Assembly (NCBI GenBank): GCA_019454045.1
Contig: SKCR01018438.1
Location: 142,163-206,162, forward strand
Reading direction: 5' to 3'
Length of the DNA: 64,000 nt
Origin: Zanthoxylum bungeanum
Lineage: Eukaryota; Streptophyta; Magnoliopsida; Sapindales; Rutaceae
Shown: piece after piece, positions 11,417 to 24,109 of the stretch
Layout of the letters: each line of letters begins with the position of its first letter
How positions within the stretch are numbered: the stretch's first letter is position 1
Notes under the pieces: generated by a model
What the model was told of the DNA's origin: nothing
The model's database searches: none
Seen by the model: the letters and a program-made list of their open reading frames with translations, nothing else
Program-made: the position numbers and the translations under genes

Positions 11417-12152
11417 GACATGCCAGGAGTAGACAGGGGTATTGCCCAGCATATGATACCAACTTATCCGAACATGAGGCCGGTAAAACAGAAGCTCCGA
11501 AGAATGAAGATAGAGTGGGCCGAAAAGATTAGGGAAGAAGTCAAGAAGTAGATAGATGTGGGGTTCTTAGAGGTGGTGAAGTACCCCGAGTGGTTAGCCA
11601 ACATTATGCCGGTACCGAAGAATGATGGAAAGGTCAGAATATGCGTGGATTATAGGGACCTCAACAACGCTTGCCCAAATGATGATTTTCCCCTACCCCA
11701 TATAGATGTGTTGGTTGATAGCACGGCTTTATCTGCTATGTACTCGTTCGCGGATGGATTCTTAGGATATAACCAGGTCTTCATGGCTGAAGAAGACAAG
11801 CATAAGACTGCCTTCATCACTGAGTGTGGTACATATTGTTATAAGGTAATGTCGTTTGGACTTAAGAATGCGAGAGCCACTTATCAACGAATGGCCACTA
11901 TATTATTCCACGACTTGATGCATAAGGAGATTGAGGTATACGTGGATGACATGATGGTTATATCAGAGACGAGGTCCTGACATATAGAAGCACTGGAGAA
12001 ATTCCTTCAAAGAGTCGATAAATACAACCTCCGACTTAACCCCAAGAAGTGTGTGTTTGAGGTAACATCCGAGAAGTTGTTGGGGCATACGGTAGGAATG
12101 AGAGGGAATGAAGTGGACCCTGAAAAGATCAAGGTATTTACCGAGATGCCCG
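11417..12152 (+). pseudogene. Tat-type reverse transcriptase with 3' deletion
   Basis: Reads PGVDRGIAQH, then GFLEVVKYPEWLANIMPVPK and DGKVRICVDYRDLN. The catalytic VYVDDM box is at about 11936-11955. Stops lie at 11414 and 11549, and at 11978 just after the catalytic box. After IKVFTEMP (~12150) the sequence jumps directly to EALGAMM. The RT-RNase H connection of roughly 75 residues, which in related elements includes an RGFLGR-type motif, is missing without loss of frame. Confidence 0.85.
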
Positions 12153-12890
12153 AAGCACTGGGGGCGATGATGGTACATGCAGATGAGACAGGGGTGGGAC
12201 ATGCAATCTACTACCTCAGTAAGAAGATGCTTCTGTATGAACCCCGCTATCAAGAGGTGGAAAAGATCTGTTTGGCGGTGATATGGGCTTCCCGAAATTT
12301 ACGTCATTACTTCCAATCCTATAATATACAAGTGGTAGCAAATGAGAATCCCCTAAAGTATTTGCAGTCAGTACCCTCACTGGTAGGGAAGTTGGACAGA
12401 TGGTTTGTGTTGCTGACGGAGTTTAAGATAGAATACCTCACCTCTAAGGTAATCAAAAGGCGAGCCGTAGCGGAATTTTTGGCCTTACAACCCGTAGAAG
12501 GATATCAATATAAGTTTGAATTCCCGGACGAAGAGGTTCAGGACATAACGATCCAGGGGTGGAAAATATATTTCGACGGGGTGGTGAATTACAAAGAAGC
12601 TGGAATAGGAATTGTGATAGTAACCCCCGAAGGAGAAACCCTACCTATGGCCAAAAGGTTGACGTTCGAGTAACCAACAACATGGCCGAATATGAAGCAT
12701 GTGTCTTTGGACTGAAAGCACTAATAGCCCTATGAGCTAGGGACGTAGAAGTTTATGGAGACTCGATGTTAGTAGTTCAACATATGCGATGGGAATGGGA
12801 AATGAAGGAAGACCGGTTGAAACCATACCTACTCCATCTCAGGAAGTTGGCACAAACTATCCCCAACTATAAATTCCAGCACTTGCCATG
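12153..12890 (+). pseudogene. Tat RNase H and second RNase H-like domain
   Basis: The first domain reads AIYYLSKKMLLYEPRYQEVE and LRHYFQSY. A second RNase H-like unit follows (WKIYFDGVVNYKEAGIGIVI, a stop at 12671, then NNMAEYEACVFGLKAL and VYGDSMLVVQH), carrying the D, E and D positions of RNase H. Two RNase H units in series are a Tat-lineage trait. Confidence 0.8.
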
Positions 12891-13445
12891 AGAAGAGAGC
12901 TAAATGGTGGATGCACTAGCCACCCTAGCTGCAACTTGGGAAAAGCTAGAAAAACTGGTAATGAGAACCCTTATGCTGACAACAGCTAGCAGACCCAGTT
13001 ATGAGATAGAGAGAACCTTGGAAATAGAAGTTGACGATAGGAAGCCGTGGTACTACGACATTCTGCAGTATCTAGAACGTGGAGAATTCCCAGAATGAGC
13101 CGGTAAGAAAGATCAAATATACATTCAGTAATTGGCTTCCCAGTATGTGAGTTTGAGGGGAGAGCTGTACAAGAGACAAGCCAACGACATCCAGTTGAAA
13201 TGTTTAAGAAAATAAGAGGCTCAGAAGGTGATGGAAGAGGTGCACGATAGAGTATATGGACCGCACATAAATGGATTGACTTTGTCTCGCAAGATAGTGA
13301 GACAAGGATTTCACTGGTCGACCATGGAAGCTGACTGCGCAAAGTTGGTGAAGCACTATCACGATTGCCAGGCACACGGTAACTTGAACCATTTTCTACC
13401 TACGGAATTGCACGGACTGTCAAAAAGATGACCTTTCTCAGCGTG
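12891..13445 (+). pseudogene. Tat integrase, N-terminal part only
   Basis: After a Tat linker (TLEIEVDDRKPWYYDI), the zinc-finger region reads EEVHDRVYGPHINGLTL and DCAKLVKHYHDCQAHGN. It then reaches PTELHGL and PFSAW just before the catalytic core, where the sequence switches to an Athila-type integrase tail. The catalytic core is absent. Confidence 0.82.
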
Positions 13446-13551
13446 GGTCCATTTGTGATTACTCAGGTTTTACCATTTGGGGCTGTTGAGTTACTTGATC
13501 CAAACACCAATGATACATTCAAAGTTAACTGCCAACGTGTCAAGCACTACT
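13446..13551 (+). pseudogene. Athila-type integrase C-terminus
   Basis: Reads GPFVITQVLPFGAVELLDP followed by FKVNCQRVKHY and a stop. This matches the end of Athila-group pol proteins and not the Tat integrase that precedes it. Confidence 0.82.
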
Positions 13552-15036
13552 AGGAGAATCATTTGAGTGACAAAAAGAAAGTATCACACTTTCAGATTCA
13601 GCCTAACGTTTGGGCAGTCATGTCTAGTTGACGACATTAAACTTAGCGCTTGCAAAGAGGTAACCCATGCAAATTGTGTTTATATTCAGATTTGGTGTGT
13701 TTTATTTTTTTTTGTGTAAAGTCACATTTCAGGATGGAAGACGTTCTCGCAAATATTCACAAGCAATTTCCTTCTCTCCCTCAAAACTCTCTGATGAAAA
13801 TATACAAAGCTCGCTTGGAACAAATGAGACTTCTGATGATCAAAGGTATTCTTAATGACATTCGTTGGATTATTGAAGCACGGGTCCGATTGGCAGGTGA
13901 GTCATCTGACTCTTTTATTTCATATTTGCCTGGTTTAAGAAAAAGCACATATGCTTAGAAAATAAGAGCTAAAAGACTAGGTGTTTGCTATAAATGTGCA
14001 CGCATGACATGTAATACTCGTTGTCGTTCTTCAGGAATGGTGTCTAATAACCATGAGTAAAGAGTCTTTGGATGACATATCATTGACTCTTGAAACGCAT
14101 GACATGTATTTTTAATTTGACTAATCATGTGGAAATTAGTGTTTGAGATAGCTGTGTAAGGAATTTTAACTCCTGAGACGTATTTCAACCTATTTCGTAA
14201 CAATATAATTTTTATTTATTTCCTTTTGAATTATTTAATTTGTGAATTCTCCATAATACTGACTAAATCGGATCTTCATATGCTTAGTTGACGGGTATAA
14301 TCAACATGCATGGTAACATACGACCATAAGTTGTAAGTTAAAAGTTTGTAATATTCAGTGCTCTAGTTTAATTGGAGGAATCATCTAAAAAAATAATGGA
14401 GAAAAAAAAACACATATGAGATCCGAGTAATTAAGTCCGTAGGGGTGTCTTAACACCTAGTGCCCTAAAACCAACTGGTTTCGGAGTCACTGGCCCAAAG
14501 CTCGCTACATAGATAGAAAATATTGTATATAAATAAAACAAAAAAAAAAAAAAACCATTGGCAAAATAAGGTGTGAATTCTGATTTAACTTTAGGACAAA
14601 AATATTACTCTTTTTTCAACTACACTTATGAATATTGTGGGCACAATGATTTGATTAATACCTTGTTGGTTGTGTATATGAAGTATGGTAAAAATAATCT
14701 GAGATTTTACTTATTTGGTAATTTAGAAAGAAAGAAAACAACTACTAACTTGGATAAGAAGTTTCACTTATTTAATCACTAACTTGTTTATTCTATTTTC
14801 TATTGTTTTTTTTTTGCTTTTGTGTGCATTAGATTGACGTTTGTGGGTATCGTCATTGTAAGCCCCCACGAGACTACAACTCATCCACTAGGGACACCTA
14901 GGGGTTTAAAGGCTTGTTGGATACGCTAAATGCAACCGTGATCCCTACGAAAGTGACTTAGTTTATTTTTAATTGTTTGTTGCATTTTATTTTGTTGTTT
15001 TGCTCGAGGACTAGCAAAATGTTAGGTTTGGGGGTG
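13552..15036 (+). other. Athila-type 3' internal region and PPT
   Basis: About 1.5 kb between the pol end and the LTR. A 102-codon ORF at 13650-13958 and a 69-codon ORF at 14573-14782 show no recognisable domain. Athila elements may carry an env-like ORF here; none can be recognised. The end, GCTCGAGGACTAGCAAAAT then TTTGGGGGTG, is the typical pre-LTR block, with the PPT at about 15027-15036. Confidence 0.65.
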
Positions 15037-16926
15037 TGATGAGTGGAAAATATATCATTATTTACCGCCCATTTTACTTAATATTTTGTATAGTTTCTCG
15101 AGTTTATGAACATTTTGATGTGTTTTAGTTTATTTTACAGATAAAATAAAATTGGGACTTAATGGAATCAATTAGGACGAAATTTGGAACAAATAAGGGA
15201 AAAAATTGAACTTGACATTTTGATTTTGGAGAATGGAAACTTGAAATGACGTTCTAACGAAGTACAATTTCGGAAATTCCAACTTTGTGTAATTGTTGTA
15301 TTTTGGCCATAACTATTTACTCCGATTTCGGATTGAGGTGATTCAAGTTCCAAATTAAAAAATACTCAAAGATCTACAACTTTGAAGTTCATAATAATTT
15401 CGAATTCTGAAGTTTCCATGACCGAAATTGATAAACTATTCGTAAGTGTGTTATGTGTAATTATTTAAGTCATTTTCAAAATAAAAAAATTAAAAAATTA
15501 AAAAATTAAAGAATTAAAATTGTCAAACTTCCACCAAACAAGTTTGCATGTTTTTTGGAGGATTTGGTGTCATGTTTTGGAGAGCAATTGGTGGAGAAAT
15601 TGGTGAAATCCTTTAGATTTGCCTATAAATACCAAGCTAAACTTTGTAAATTGTTCATGCTTTCTTTGGAGGAATTTCTCCATGAAAACCTAAAGGAAAA
15701 TGTCTTGTATATTTATTTAAGTTTTCTTGTATTTTCTTTTTATTTAATTAATAAAATTTTGTGTGTTTTGATTTATTGCATGAGCAAGTAATCTCATTCT
15801 GCTGGGGTGAAAATGTGAGACTTTTAATATAATAAATTAGATTAATCTCTCTTATTTTAATTAAAATTTGGATTAATTAGTTACTGCATATATGGTCGGT
15901 TTAGGTGACAACCATATTTACCGCCTATATAGTCGGTTTTACATTTTAGACGTAGTTTCCGCCTATATGATTGGTTTAGGTGATAACCTTGTTACCACCT
16001 ATATAGTCGGTTGGATTTAATTGAGACAAATGGAATTACTGCCTTTATGGTCTGGTTAAATATAATTAATTAATCGGTAAACATTGACAATAAGGGTGAT
16101 TTTTAATTTTGAAATATCAAAAGTGGATCCTCTAACCCCTAGCATTTTATTTCATTATTGTTATTTTATTTTTATTTTCTCCAAGTTATTTTATTATGAT
16201 GTTTTGTTTATTTAAGTGTTTAGTAATCCTAAGTATGTTTTGTAACTAAACATATTATATGGATTGTGATGAATTCCACTATCACCGGTTTATAAGGGTT
16301 ATTTTGTATCTTCGGTAATATAAAGGTTTATTTATTAAGTCTTAAGCTTAATGCTTATTCTTAACTAGTCATTAATAAGATTGATCTAGAAAACTTAAAA
16401 TAAACTTGACGGAGGAATTTTAGGTTTCAGCCTTAGACTTAATAGCCCACGATCTCCCTTAAGGATTAGATACCCCTTAATAGATTTCCTTCCATGAAAG
16501 ACATATACCTGTCGGGCGGGGGTAGCCACAATTAGAACTTAATCTTAATGAATTCAGGTAACTTGATTAACATAGATATATTATTAACTAGGTTACACTG
16601 GGTATTTACATCTGACCATTGATAGAGGCTTTTGCATAATTTCGTGTTCTAGGTTAATAAACCAATATATTGCACAAACACCACTTCAACTTTAAAAGAT
16701 ATTGGAAGGATTTATAACCCTAGATAGTTTAATAATATTGAATTTTCCTTTAATTTACATTCGTACTATTTTATTTACTTTTTTAGTTTAAAATTACCAT
16801 CCAATCAACAACCAATCTATTAGATACTCGTAAACATTTGGCTTCATAAATTAATAGCTTAGGTATTAAGTCCTCGTGGGATCGATACTTTTGATAATAC
16901 TTGAGCGATATGTGCACTTGTGTTAT
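15037..16926 (+). repeat. Athila-type LTR (about 1.89 kb)
   Basis: Starts TGATGAGTGG after the PPT. The 3' end is placed where similarity to the reverse-complemented copy at 53783-55393 stops (GAGCGATATGTGCACTTGTGTTA). Both carry the phrase GGATCGATA-TTTT-ACTTGAGCGATA near the end. The end is uncertain by some ten bases because no clean CA terminus or TSD is visible. Confidence 0.75.
15885..16060 (+). repeat. degenerate tandem repeat in the Athila-type LTR
   Basis: The phrase CCGCCTATATAGTCGGTT and close variants recurs about four times at a spacing of roughly 45-60 bp. The copy at 53783-55393 has the reverse complement of the same motif (AACCAGCTATATAGGCGGTAA) at about 54560-54690. Confidence 0.7.
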
Positions 16927-17281
16927 ACGTGTGTGATCACGCCGATTATACAGTCACTGATTTTGGAATCTTGCTGCCACTGTTTCGCTTCATCGAAGAA
17001 CTTGGGATTCCTACCGATAATCTATAATCGGTAAACTTAGTTAGAATATAAACCATGAATATACTTTGTAATTATACTAATTCTCTCAATTCAACTAATT
17101 TATAATAACCACATGATGTATGATGCTTGCGACATGTCCTAATGCATGTATATGTGTCGATACGAAACACTTAGAGTGATTTCTAACATTTAAAGTTGAA
17201 AATGAAATGATATGGAACTATTTCTTTCTCACATAGCGAAAACAACCTAAGCAGACCTAGGCAGAGAGCATGTTTTGCTCC

Positions 17282-17441
17282 GCGTTGCGACGCCAAACTC
17301 CACGCATTGCGACACCCACCTCATTAGACCCAAGGCATAGCCTCTTCTTATTCCATGTTATGACGCTAGGTGCTGGGCGTCGCGGCACCCACTCAACCAG
17401 AATTGAGGCAGAGTTATTTTTTCTGCTACGCGTCGCGACGC
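17282..17441. repeat. cluster of GCGTCGCGACGC-like palindromes
   Basis: Copies at 17282-17293 (one mismatch), 17303-17314, 17377-17388 and 17430-17441 (perfect). The same 12-mer is clustered in the unrelated LTR at 54993-55196. Confidence 0.75.
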
Positions 17442-17866
17442 TATCCCAATTTCATGGCCTATTCCAAATTTTCCAAAAACAATGCTCAATGCAATCCCCA
17501 CCATCACACTAACACATTTACATAGGCAAATATCTAAACTTCAATATTCATAGAAAAGGGCCAACCTCAATCCCCATCATTTTATATACTATTAGATCAA
17601 AACATGCATACTAGAGCCTTAAAGGTTTCAACACTAAATCAAATTATTCTCACAACACACATCATTCCTATCACACTACATCATTAACTTCCATCAAAGC
17701 AACTACAACTCATCCTCTATAAATAATGACACATCTGACCACCTCTTCACATGAAATGGACAATTCCATTCTTATATTATCATGAAATACACAATCATGT
17801 ATGCCAGCAACTTAATCAAAGCTTATTAAGCAATTCCAAATCATAGGGTTAACAAGATGTGAATTT

Positions 17867-17871
17867 GGAGC
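17867..17871. other. left TSD of Copia-R
   Basis: GGAGC, identical to 35880-35884 on the far side of the nested pair. Confidence 0.88.
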
Positions 17872-19899
17872 TGTTGGTTTCTATTAAGGTCCCAAGATCA
17901 ATAATAAGCATGAATCAAGTGCGAATACACATCGAATAAGTTACGGAATACTTACATCGATCGGTTGAGCGACGCGGCAGCAACAAAAATTCAGATTCTG
18001 CCTTTGAACTGGTTCAGCAGTGAGCAGAAACAACTCACTGGTTTGGCCTCCATTTGGTCCTTCGTCAAGCTCCAAGCTTCGTCGAATGGTTCCCGGCTCA
18101 TGGGTGAACTTCTCTATCACCTTCGCATGTCTCGTAAGTGTGCTAGCACTTGAGATTTTGCCACAAAATCCCACTATTGGCTTCCCTTCTTCTCGGCAAA
18201 ACAAAAGAAAACAACCCACTGGTTTGGGCGTGAAGAGTAGAGAGAAAGAGAGAAGGAGAGATGTGTTGGATTAGTTGGAAAAGTGTAAATCAAACACTTA
18301 TATATTTTCCAAAAATAAATAAGTGAATTACCACATTTTTGGCTTCCAAAAATTTAAATGGAAAAGCCTTCCATCAACTCCAACAACTACCATCAATCAA
18401 TCAATCACATCAATCAATCAAGTGTCACATCACTCAAAGTGACATGATTTGACGTTGATGTGACTAGCGATATGACGCTTGATTGGACTTGCGTGGCGCA
18501 CTCGATTTCGAAATGCGAATGCGCTCGTAAACAATCCCGGGCTCGGGTTCGCTAATTCCAAATTAACGAATTTTATGTTGCGTCGTAATTAAATGATTAT
18601 GCCTAGCAAAATCACTATTCACGTCGCTAACGAATTAATTCTAAATTAACTCGTTCGTCCGAATTAAAATCTAATTTTAATTCCGCATCGAAATCTAATT
18701 TCGTTTAATATATTAAAAATATTAATTTATCGATTAATTCCAAATTAATCGTTATCTCTCTTTATTGATATTTTATCCCAGTTAAAATATATCCTCAATT
18801 AATCCCAGATTAATTTTCTCTCTCTTCTAATTAATCCCAGATTAATTTAGAGTGTGAGTCATACGTCATCGGTGAATCTTTGGGAAGCGACCCATGAGAT
18901 CCCCGGATATGTTGGTAGTAAATTCGGTCGTCGGACAATCCGAACACGTAAGTACCTCGTACTACGTTTTAACCGATTTACAAGACAAGGTTGGCCTCTA
19001 GCAAAGCGCCATGCCTACCCAATTCTCCGGAAATATCCTTACAGGAATAAAGGATCAGTATCAGGCGTAGTATACATAGTATTGCGTATTTATGTCCAGT
19101 ATCGGATGATCACGTGCTAGGCCTGGGGCTGGAATTGTGTCTGCCCCGTACGAAGCGCATGTCGGATGTCTGGTGACTAGTCTCTATAATCGGATAAACC
19201 TGACCTTGTCATTTATCCCGATAGCTGCAGCAATTAAGAGAACCAGTCGTGTATCATACGTGACCATCATCTCCATATGACGGGAGTGAAACTTCCGTCT
19301 TGACATCACACCCAACACACTACGATTCTCAATATACCCAGTATTGGCGTACACAGAACCTGTTAAAGCCTGGGACGACTGCAACCAAAGTATATTGATT
19401 TTCGCAAGTATTAGCGGTGCAAGTCTCAGGTTAAGACCAAATACACTTACCCTGATTTCGGACTTCCATAGACACATAGTCATACTACCAATGGAATTCT
19501 GATGGGTCTTATCCAGAGCGAAGCTATTTCCCGTACCATCGGTGAAACACAACCTCCTATTACACTTGCATGAGTATCCTATACTCAAATATATGAGAAC
19601 TATGTCGTTGTGCCCTCACAACGCGCACAAGGGTAATACTAGTCTTTTACGTATTTATCGATGTCCAATCTCGATAATACTCTGACTAGGGATATTTAAT
19701 GATTTTTCCTTCATGGACTCATATTGTCTCATATCATTCTCCGTCCAGGAACAAATCATAGGGACCTCCTATCATTTACACATCTAGGTGATCTAATCAC
19801 AAATGATAAGAGAGCAATCTCCTTTGTCACATAGTTAATTTGTACAACAACACCATGATCTGTACAAATAGTGAGGCTATGGGTCATAATTGTCCAATA
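17872..19899 (-). repeat. 3' LTR of Copia-R (2028 bp)
   Basis: In plus orientation it begins TGTTGGTTTC and ends TTGTCCAATA. On the coding strand this is TATTGGACAATTATGACCC, with the expected TG start mutated to TA, through to AACCAACA. The neighbouring bases, CTGGGAGAT on the coding strand, form the PPT. Confidence 0.9.
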
Positions 19900-22800
19900 A
19901 TCTCCCAGTTGGCCTATAGCCAGTCACTCGAGTGTCTTACACCCGAACTATGTACGGTTGGCTCAAACTGCTGAGAAAATGCTTTCGTCAGCGGATTTGC
20001 ATGACTATCATCTGATGCGATTTATTCGATCATCACATCGCCACGATATATGATCCGAACGAATCAGATGAGTATCGAAGTATTTATCTGGATCGTTGAT
20101 GAGACCATTAATTCTTTTGCCTGTGCTGACGCCTAGCTCAGCTCCTAACAGAATTATATCTAATCTAATTAGATTTATTATCGACCCAGAAGGCTTCTAT
20201 TGCCGCCTCAGCTGCAGTAATTAACCCGTATTTGTTGTTTATTCGGTAACAGTATCTTGCTTAGAAGATTTCCAGCTCACTGTTCCGTTATTCAAACTGT
20301 ATAGTACCGTTTGCGACTTATAGTCGTCTTTATCGGTTTAGGAAACTTGCTACAGTGATCCCACTCACTTCAAGTTCTCCATCTCCATAGACTAAGACAA
20401 CATCCTTAGTTCTCTAAGATACTAACGGATGTTCTTACTTCAATCCAGTGACTATCACTCGGATTGGCCTATTTGTGAATCCATATGCTCAAAGCGTATG
20501 AGACACTAGGTCGCGTACATTTTTCAATGTACGGTTTCTCGGAGAGTTTTCTCTCAAAAGCCAAGTTTTCGCCGATTGTTAATATGGGAATATCATTTCC
20601 AAGAAATGACATATTATCATTATTTATATAGGACAGCCACTATCAGTGCGCTCCCACTAACCCTCTTATATACACAAGGATCATTTCGTTTTGAATTAAA
20701 TCACAGATTACATTAAAACGATAATTCCAAAAACCTAATGCTTACTTCAATCCAAACATGGATCGAATAACCTGCAAACCTTGTTTGCTAGTTTTATACG
20801 ACAAAATGGACATGATGTTATAAACATCCTCCAAAAGGTTTCCTTTTCAGGAAAGCGATTTTCCCGTAAAGCTGTCATATTTCATAAATAAAACACGCAG
20901 CTTTAGCAAGCATTATCCAAATGGATTTACTGTGGCAACAGTTAAAAGGTTGAATCGTAATCAACACAATGTTGATAACGATACCTTTCCGTTACAAGCC
21001 TAGCTTAGTACGTTGATATGTTGCCTTACATGTATGCCTTCCTTGAAGACTTATAAAGTACCAATAGGCACACTGCCTTGCGGTACATCAACTAGTATCC
21101 AAACTTGTTGATTTACATGGATCCCATTTCGGACTCATGACACTTTGTCATGATAGGGAGTCGATACCTTGTATCACTTCCTCATACGTAGTCAGTTGAT
21201 ATACCTCAATAAGATTGACATCTTTATGAGGTGAGATCAGAAACCCATACCTCAGGTTATTTTCTGACTCTCTCCGACTTACGCGGTTATTGTGTATTCA
21301 AAGGTTACTGGTATAGTTTCATCCTTAATGAACTATTTGTGTTCCATTAAGATTCGGTGCATTGGACAGTATTGCTCCGATTTTAATCGAGTTTACTATC
21401 CTCCCACTTACCACTGCATATCGGTAATCCTCTTAGGAAAACCGCATGGTGAGCAACAATCTAATTGTTCTCTTGTGAGTTGTATAAGTACTATACTTAT
21501 GGTATCCCTAGGATAACCTACAATTGGCACTTATCCTATTTGGGTTTTAGTTTGGTATCATCCAAACATATGCCTAGCATTCCCAAATTATCAGGAATGA
21601 GAAACCCGATTTCTTTCTCATTCATATCTAATATGAAATCTGTCAAACAGATTATTATGGAACCTTATTTAAAATAAGTTCTTGCACTGTTTAAAGCTTA
21701 TCCGTTGAAGGAAATGGTAGCTCAGAGCGACTCGTGATTAACCTTATCATGTCCAACAAAATTTGGTTACTCAGTTCGGACACACCGTCAAACCGACGTG
21801 TTCCGGGAGGAGTCCTCAATTGAAAGAATACTTTACTCTTTCAAGTATATAAGAAACTTATTGCTAAAGTATTTTCCATTACGGTCTTACCGTGACGGTC
21901 TAATACTTTAGTCGATCTGTTTGTCTATTTCGTGTCGAAACTTTAAAAGTTTCCGATTTGTGTTCTTCAAAAGAAACACATAACCGTAACGAGATGCCAC
22001 ATCCGTAAAGGTCACGAAATATTCATATCCACTTCTAGCCTAGCTAGACATGGGCCCACTTGCTTCACTATGAACTAGGGCTAACAGATCTGTGACATTT
22101 CACTTTTACCAAGTAAATAGTGTTTTAGGCACTTTGCCCAATAACTAGATTCGTAGACTTTATTTGAATGGAATCAAATTAGTCCGAGTACCCACTCTTC
22201 GAAAGTGTGGATATACGATTCTTGTTTAATTGTGTCCCAGAAAACAATGCCACAATTAAGTTTCCTCTGATCAAATTAGTTTGAGCTATTTGTTTGTCAT
22301 GTTATATGTTTGAGATATTTATTTATATTCAAAATATAAATTCTGTTATTCACATCTAATGTGTATATCTCAATATCATCTTTATATAATAAAACACTTT
22401 AGTGTTCTAGAATATAAAGGTACACCCGCAACGGGTCAAACACTAATATAGAGATAATGTATCTAGTCAAACTAGTTACATTATAACAGTTCCCTAATTT
22501 AGGTACACACCCGAGGTAGTTTCTAAACTTAGGTATCTACGGTTAAAACAGCGACTTTCGTCCCGTTTCCAAATCACAGATTAATCTCGATTGAAGTCAG
22601 TATACTGTTCAAAATAGATTCTGAACATCAATATATATTTATGTACCACACTAAGTATTTAAAATCCAATTTCAATACTAGTAATGAACATAATTATGAC
22701 AAACATATTTGAAGTTAGAGCCTTGCTCGTCTTCAATTCCTTCATGTCTGCTTTGTTCAAACGGCAGTCACGCTTCCGCGATCCCGTTTGCCACATTTAG

Positions 22801-23734
22801 GCAGACATTTTGGTATATGTCATTTATCTTCCTATATTATAATGATTTTTCCTTTGCTCTTTTCAAAACTCCAGAAGCCTTTGGCCAAGCCTTGGCCTTC
22901 TAGAATATCGAAGTAAGGTGCGCCTTGCGCTACTTGCCTAATTGCAAACTTTGACTTTATCTCCTTGAGAATAGTCATTAATTCTCCAAGAATTATTATT
23001 GCAATTTAGTACTTCTAAAATCTAAGCATAGATTTATGAAGATCCTTCAATTTCATAATCATACTTTAAGGATCTAATCCTTAGTTCTGATTCAGAAATT
23101 AAGGAGTTTACTGCGACAAGCTTAATGGATTCAGCACTAAAGTTATCATCACATAAATCTTCCAAAGATTATGCTCTACTATTTGCTTAACTCCAGGCTT
23201 AATCCTAATATGTTATTTTATCCGATAAAGTAACTTATTATTTTTCCAGGACCATCCTGAAATATTCCCAATTTGAAAATTAAGCCATTTAAATACATTT
23301 TCCCTAGGATTATATTTTAAATGTTAATCTTTCAATTTTAATCTTGATTTTAATAGTCCAACTATTTAATCAACGATTTAGGTACTATTTATTATAATGA
23401 TTACAATAGTCCAACTATTTAATCAACTATAATTTAATAGATTAAAATCAATTATATTGATTACTATAATCCAATTATAAAATCAACTATAAATTAATAG
23501 TTTTAATATATAGTCCAACTATTTATTAAAACAACAATTTAAATATTAGTCCAACTAACATTTAATTTATTTGACGAATGATATTTGTTTTGAGCGCGTA
23601 TGGCAAGTAATTAAACGAATATTGAAAATTCAATTATTGACTCCCACTATTTTTCGGCGAGCTTCTAACCCTCTGTCGAGTACTCGGGAATCGCGTTTCC
23701 TAGTGGGCTAGGATCCCGTTAAATATCACACAAT

Positions 23735-24109
23735 CTTGACTTTGGCCAACAAATTGTATGATAATTAACTAGGTAGATCTCTAAGATCGATTGGATCCAA
23801 TCCAATTCCTAGATCCGGTAGGGGGACATCCAAGTCCGAAACATATATCTTATATATGCCAATACATCCAATGTATTACCTAACATTTTTCCTCTGAATC
23901 AACTAAGCATTGGCTTTGGCACAAAAAACTTAGTGATCCCAGTTAAGCGCGACCTATTGACCATGGAAAGCTTCGTAATCAATGTCGATGGACAAGAAGT
24001 GGTCTTGACTTTGGCCAACAAACCAAAACTTGGACAAGACACCAATATGGAACAAAGCCATCGTGATTCAAACACATCCTTGACGGACAAAGGCCTTGAC
24101 TTTGGCCAA
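23735..24109 (-). repeat. three copies of TTGGCCAAAGTCAAG in the Copia-R leader
   Basis: The reverse complement CTTGACTTTGGCCAA occurs exactly at 23735-23749, 24004-24018 and 24095-24109. Copia-F2 has three exact copies in the same leader region. Confidence 0.85.

Larger units (their letters stand above)
4611..13445 (+). mobile_element. decayed Tat/Ogre-type Ty3/gypsy element
   Basis: From left to right: an LTR tail, a PBS, an untranslated leader (interrupted by a solo LTR), gag, protease, RT, RNase H, a second RNase H-like domain and the start of integrase. The protein wording (MPPKFKMPDMAKF in gag, LGRPWFHRLG after protease, YPEWLANIMPVPK in RT) and the second RNase H are characteristic of the Tat lineage. 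The 5' LTR is cut by Gypsy-A and the 3' end is replaced by Athila-type sequence at about 13445. Many stop codons show that it is old. Confidence 0.88.
13446..16926 (+). mobile_element. Athila-type gypsy element, 3' end
   Basis: Starts in the integrase C-terminus, continues through about 1.5 kb of degenerate 3' sequence, and ends in a PPT and an LTR starting TGATGAG. Two further minus-strand LTR copies of the same type occur at 42850-46306 and 53783-55393. Confidence 0.8.
16927..17871 (-). repeat. minus-strand gypsy-type LTR/leader, distal half
   Basis: Read on the minus strand, this continues the sequence at 35880-36498 after Copia-R is removed; the shared GGAGC is the Copia-R TSD. It contains four copies of a GCGTCGCGACGC-like motif. 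No ORF is credible. The junction with the Athila-type LTR at about 16927 shows no clear TSD. Confidence 0.6.

Noticed and set aside
19184..19588. 134-codon minus-strand ORF in the Copia-R 3' LTR, with relatives at 26510-26782, 46588-46854 and 57627-58034
   Set aside because: The similarity across copies is LTR nucleotide similarity; frames differ and are interrupted between copies, so no protein is conserved.
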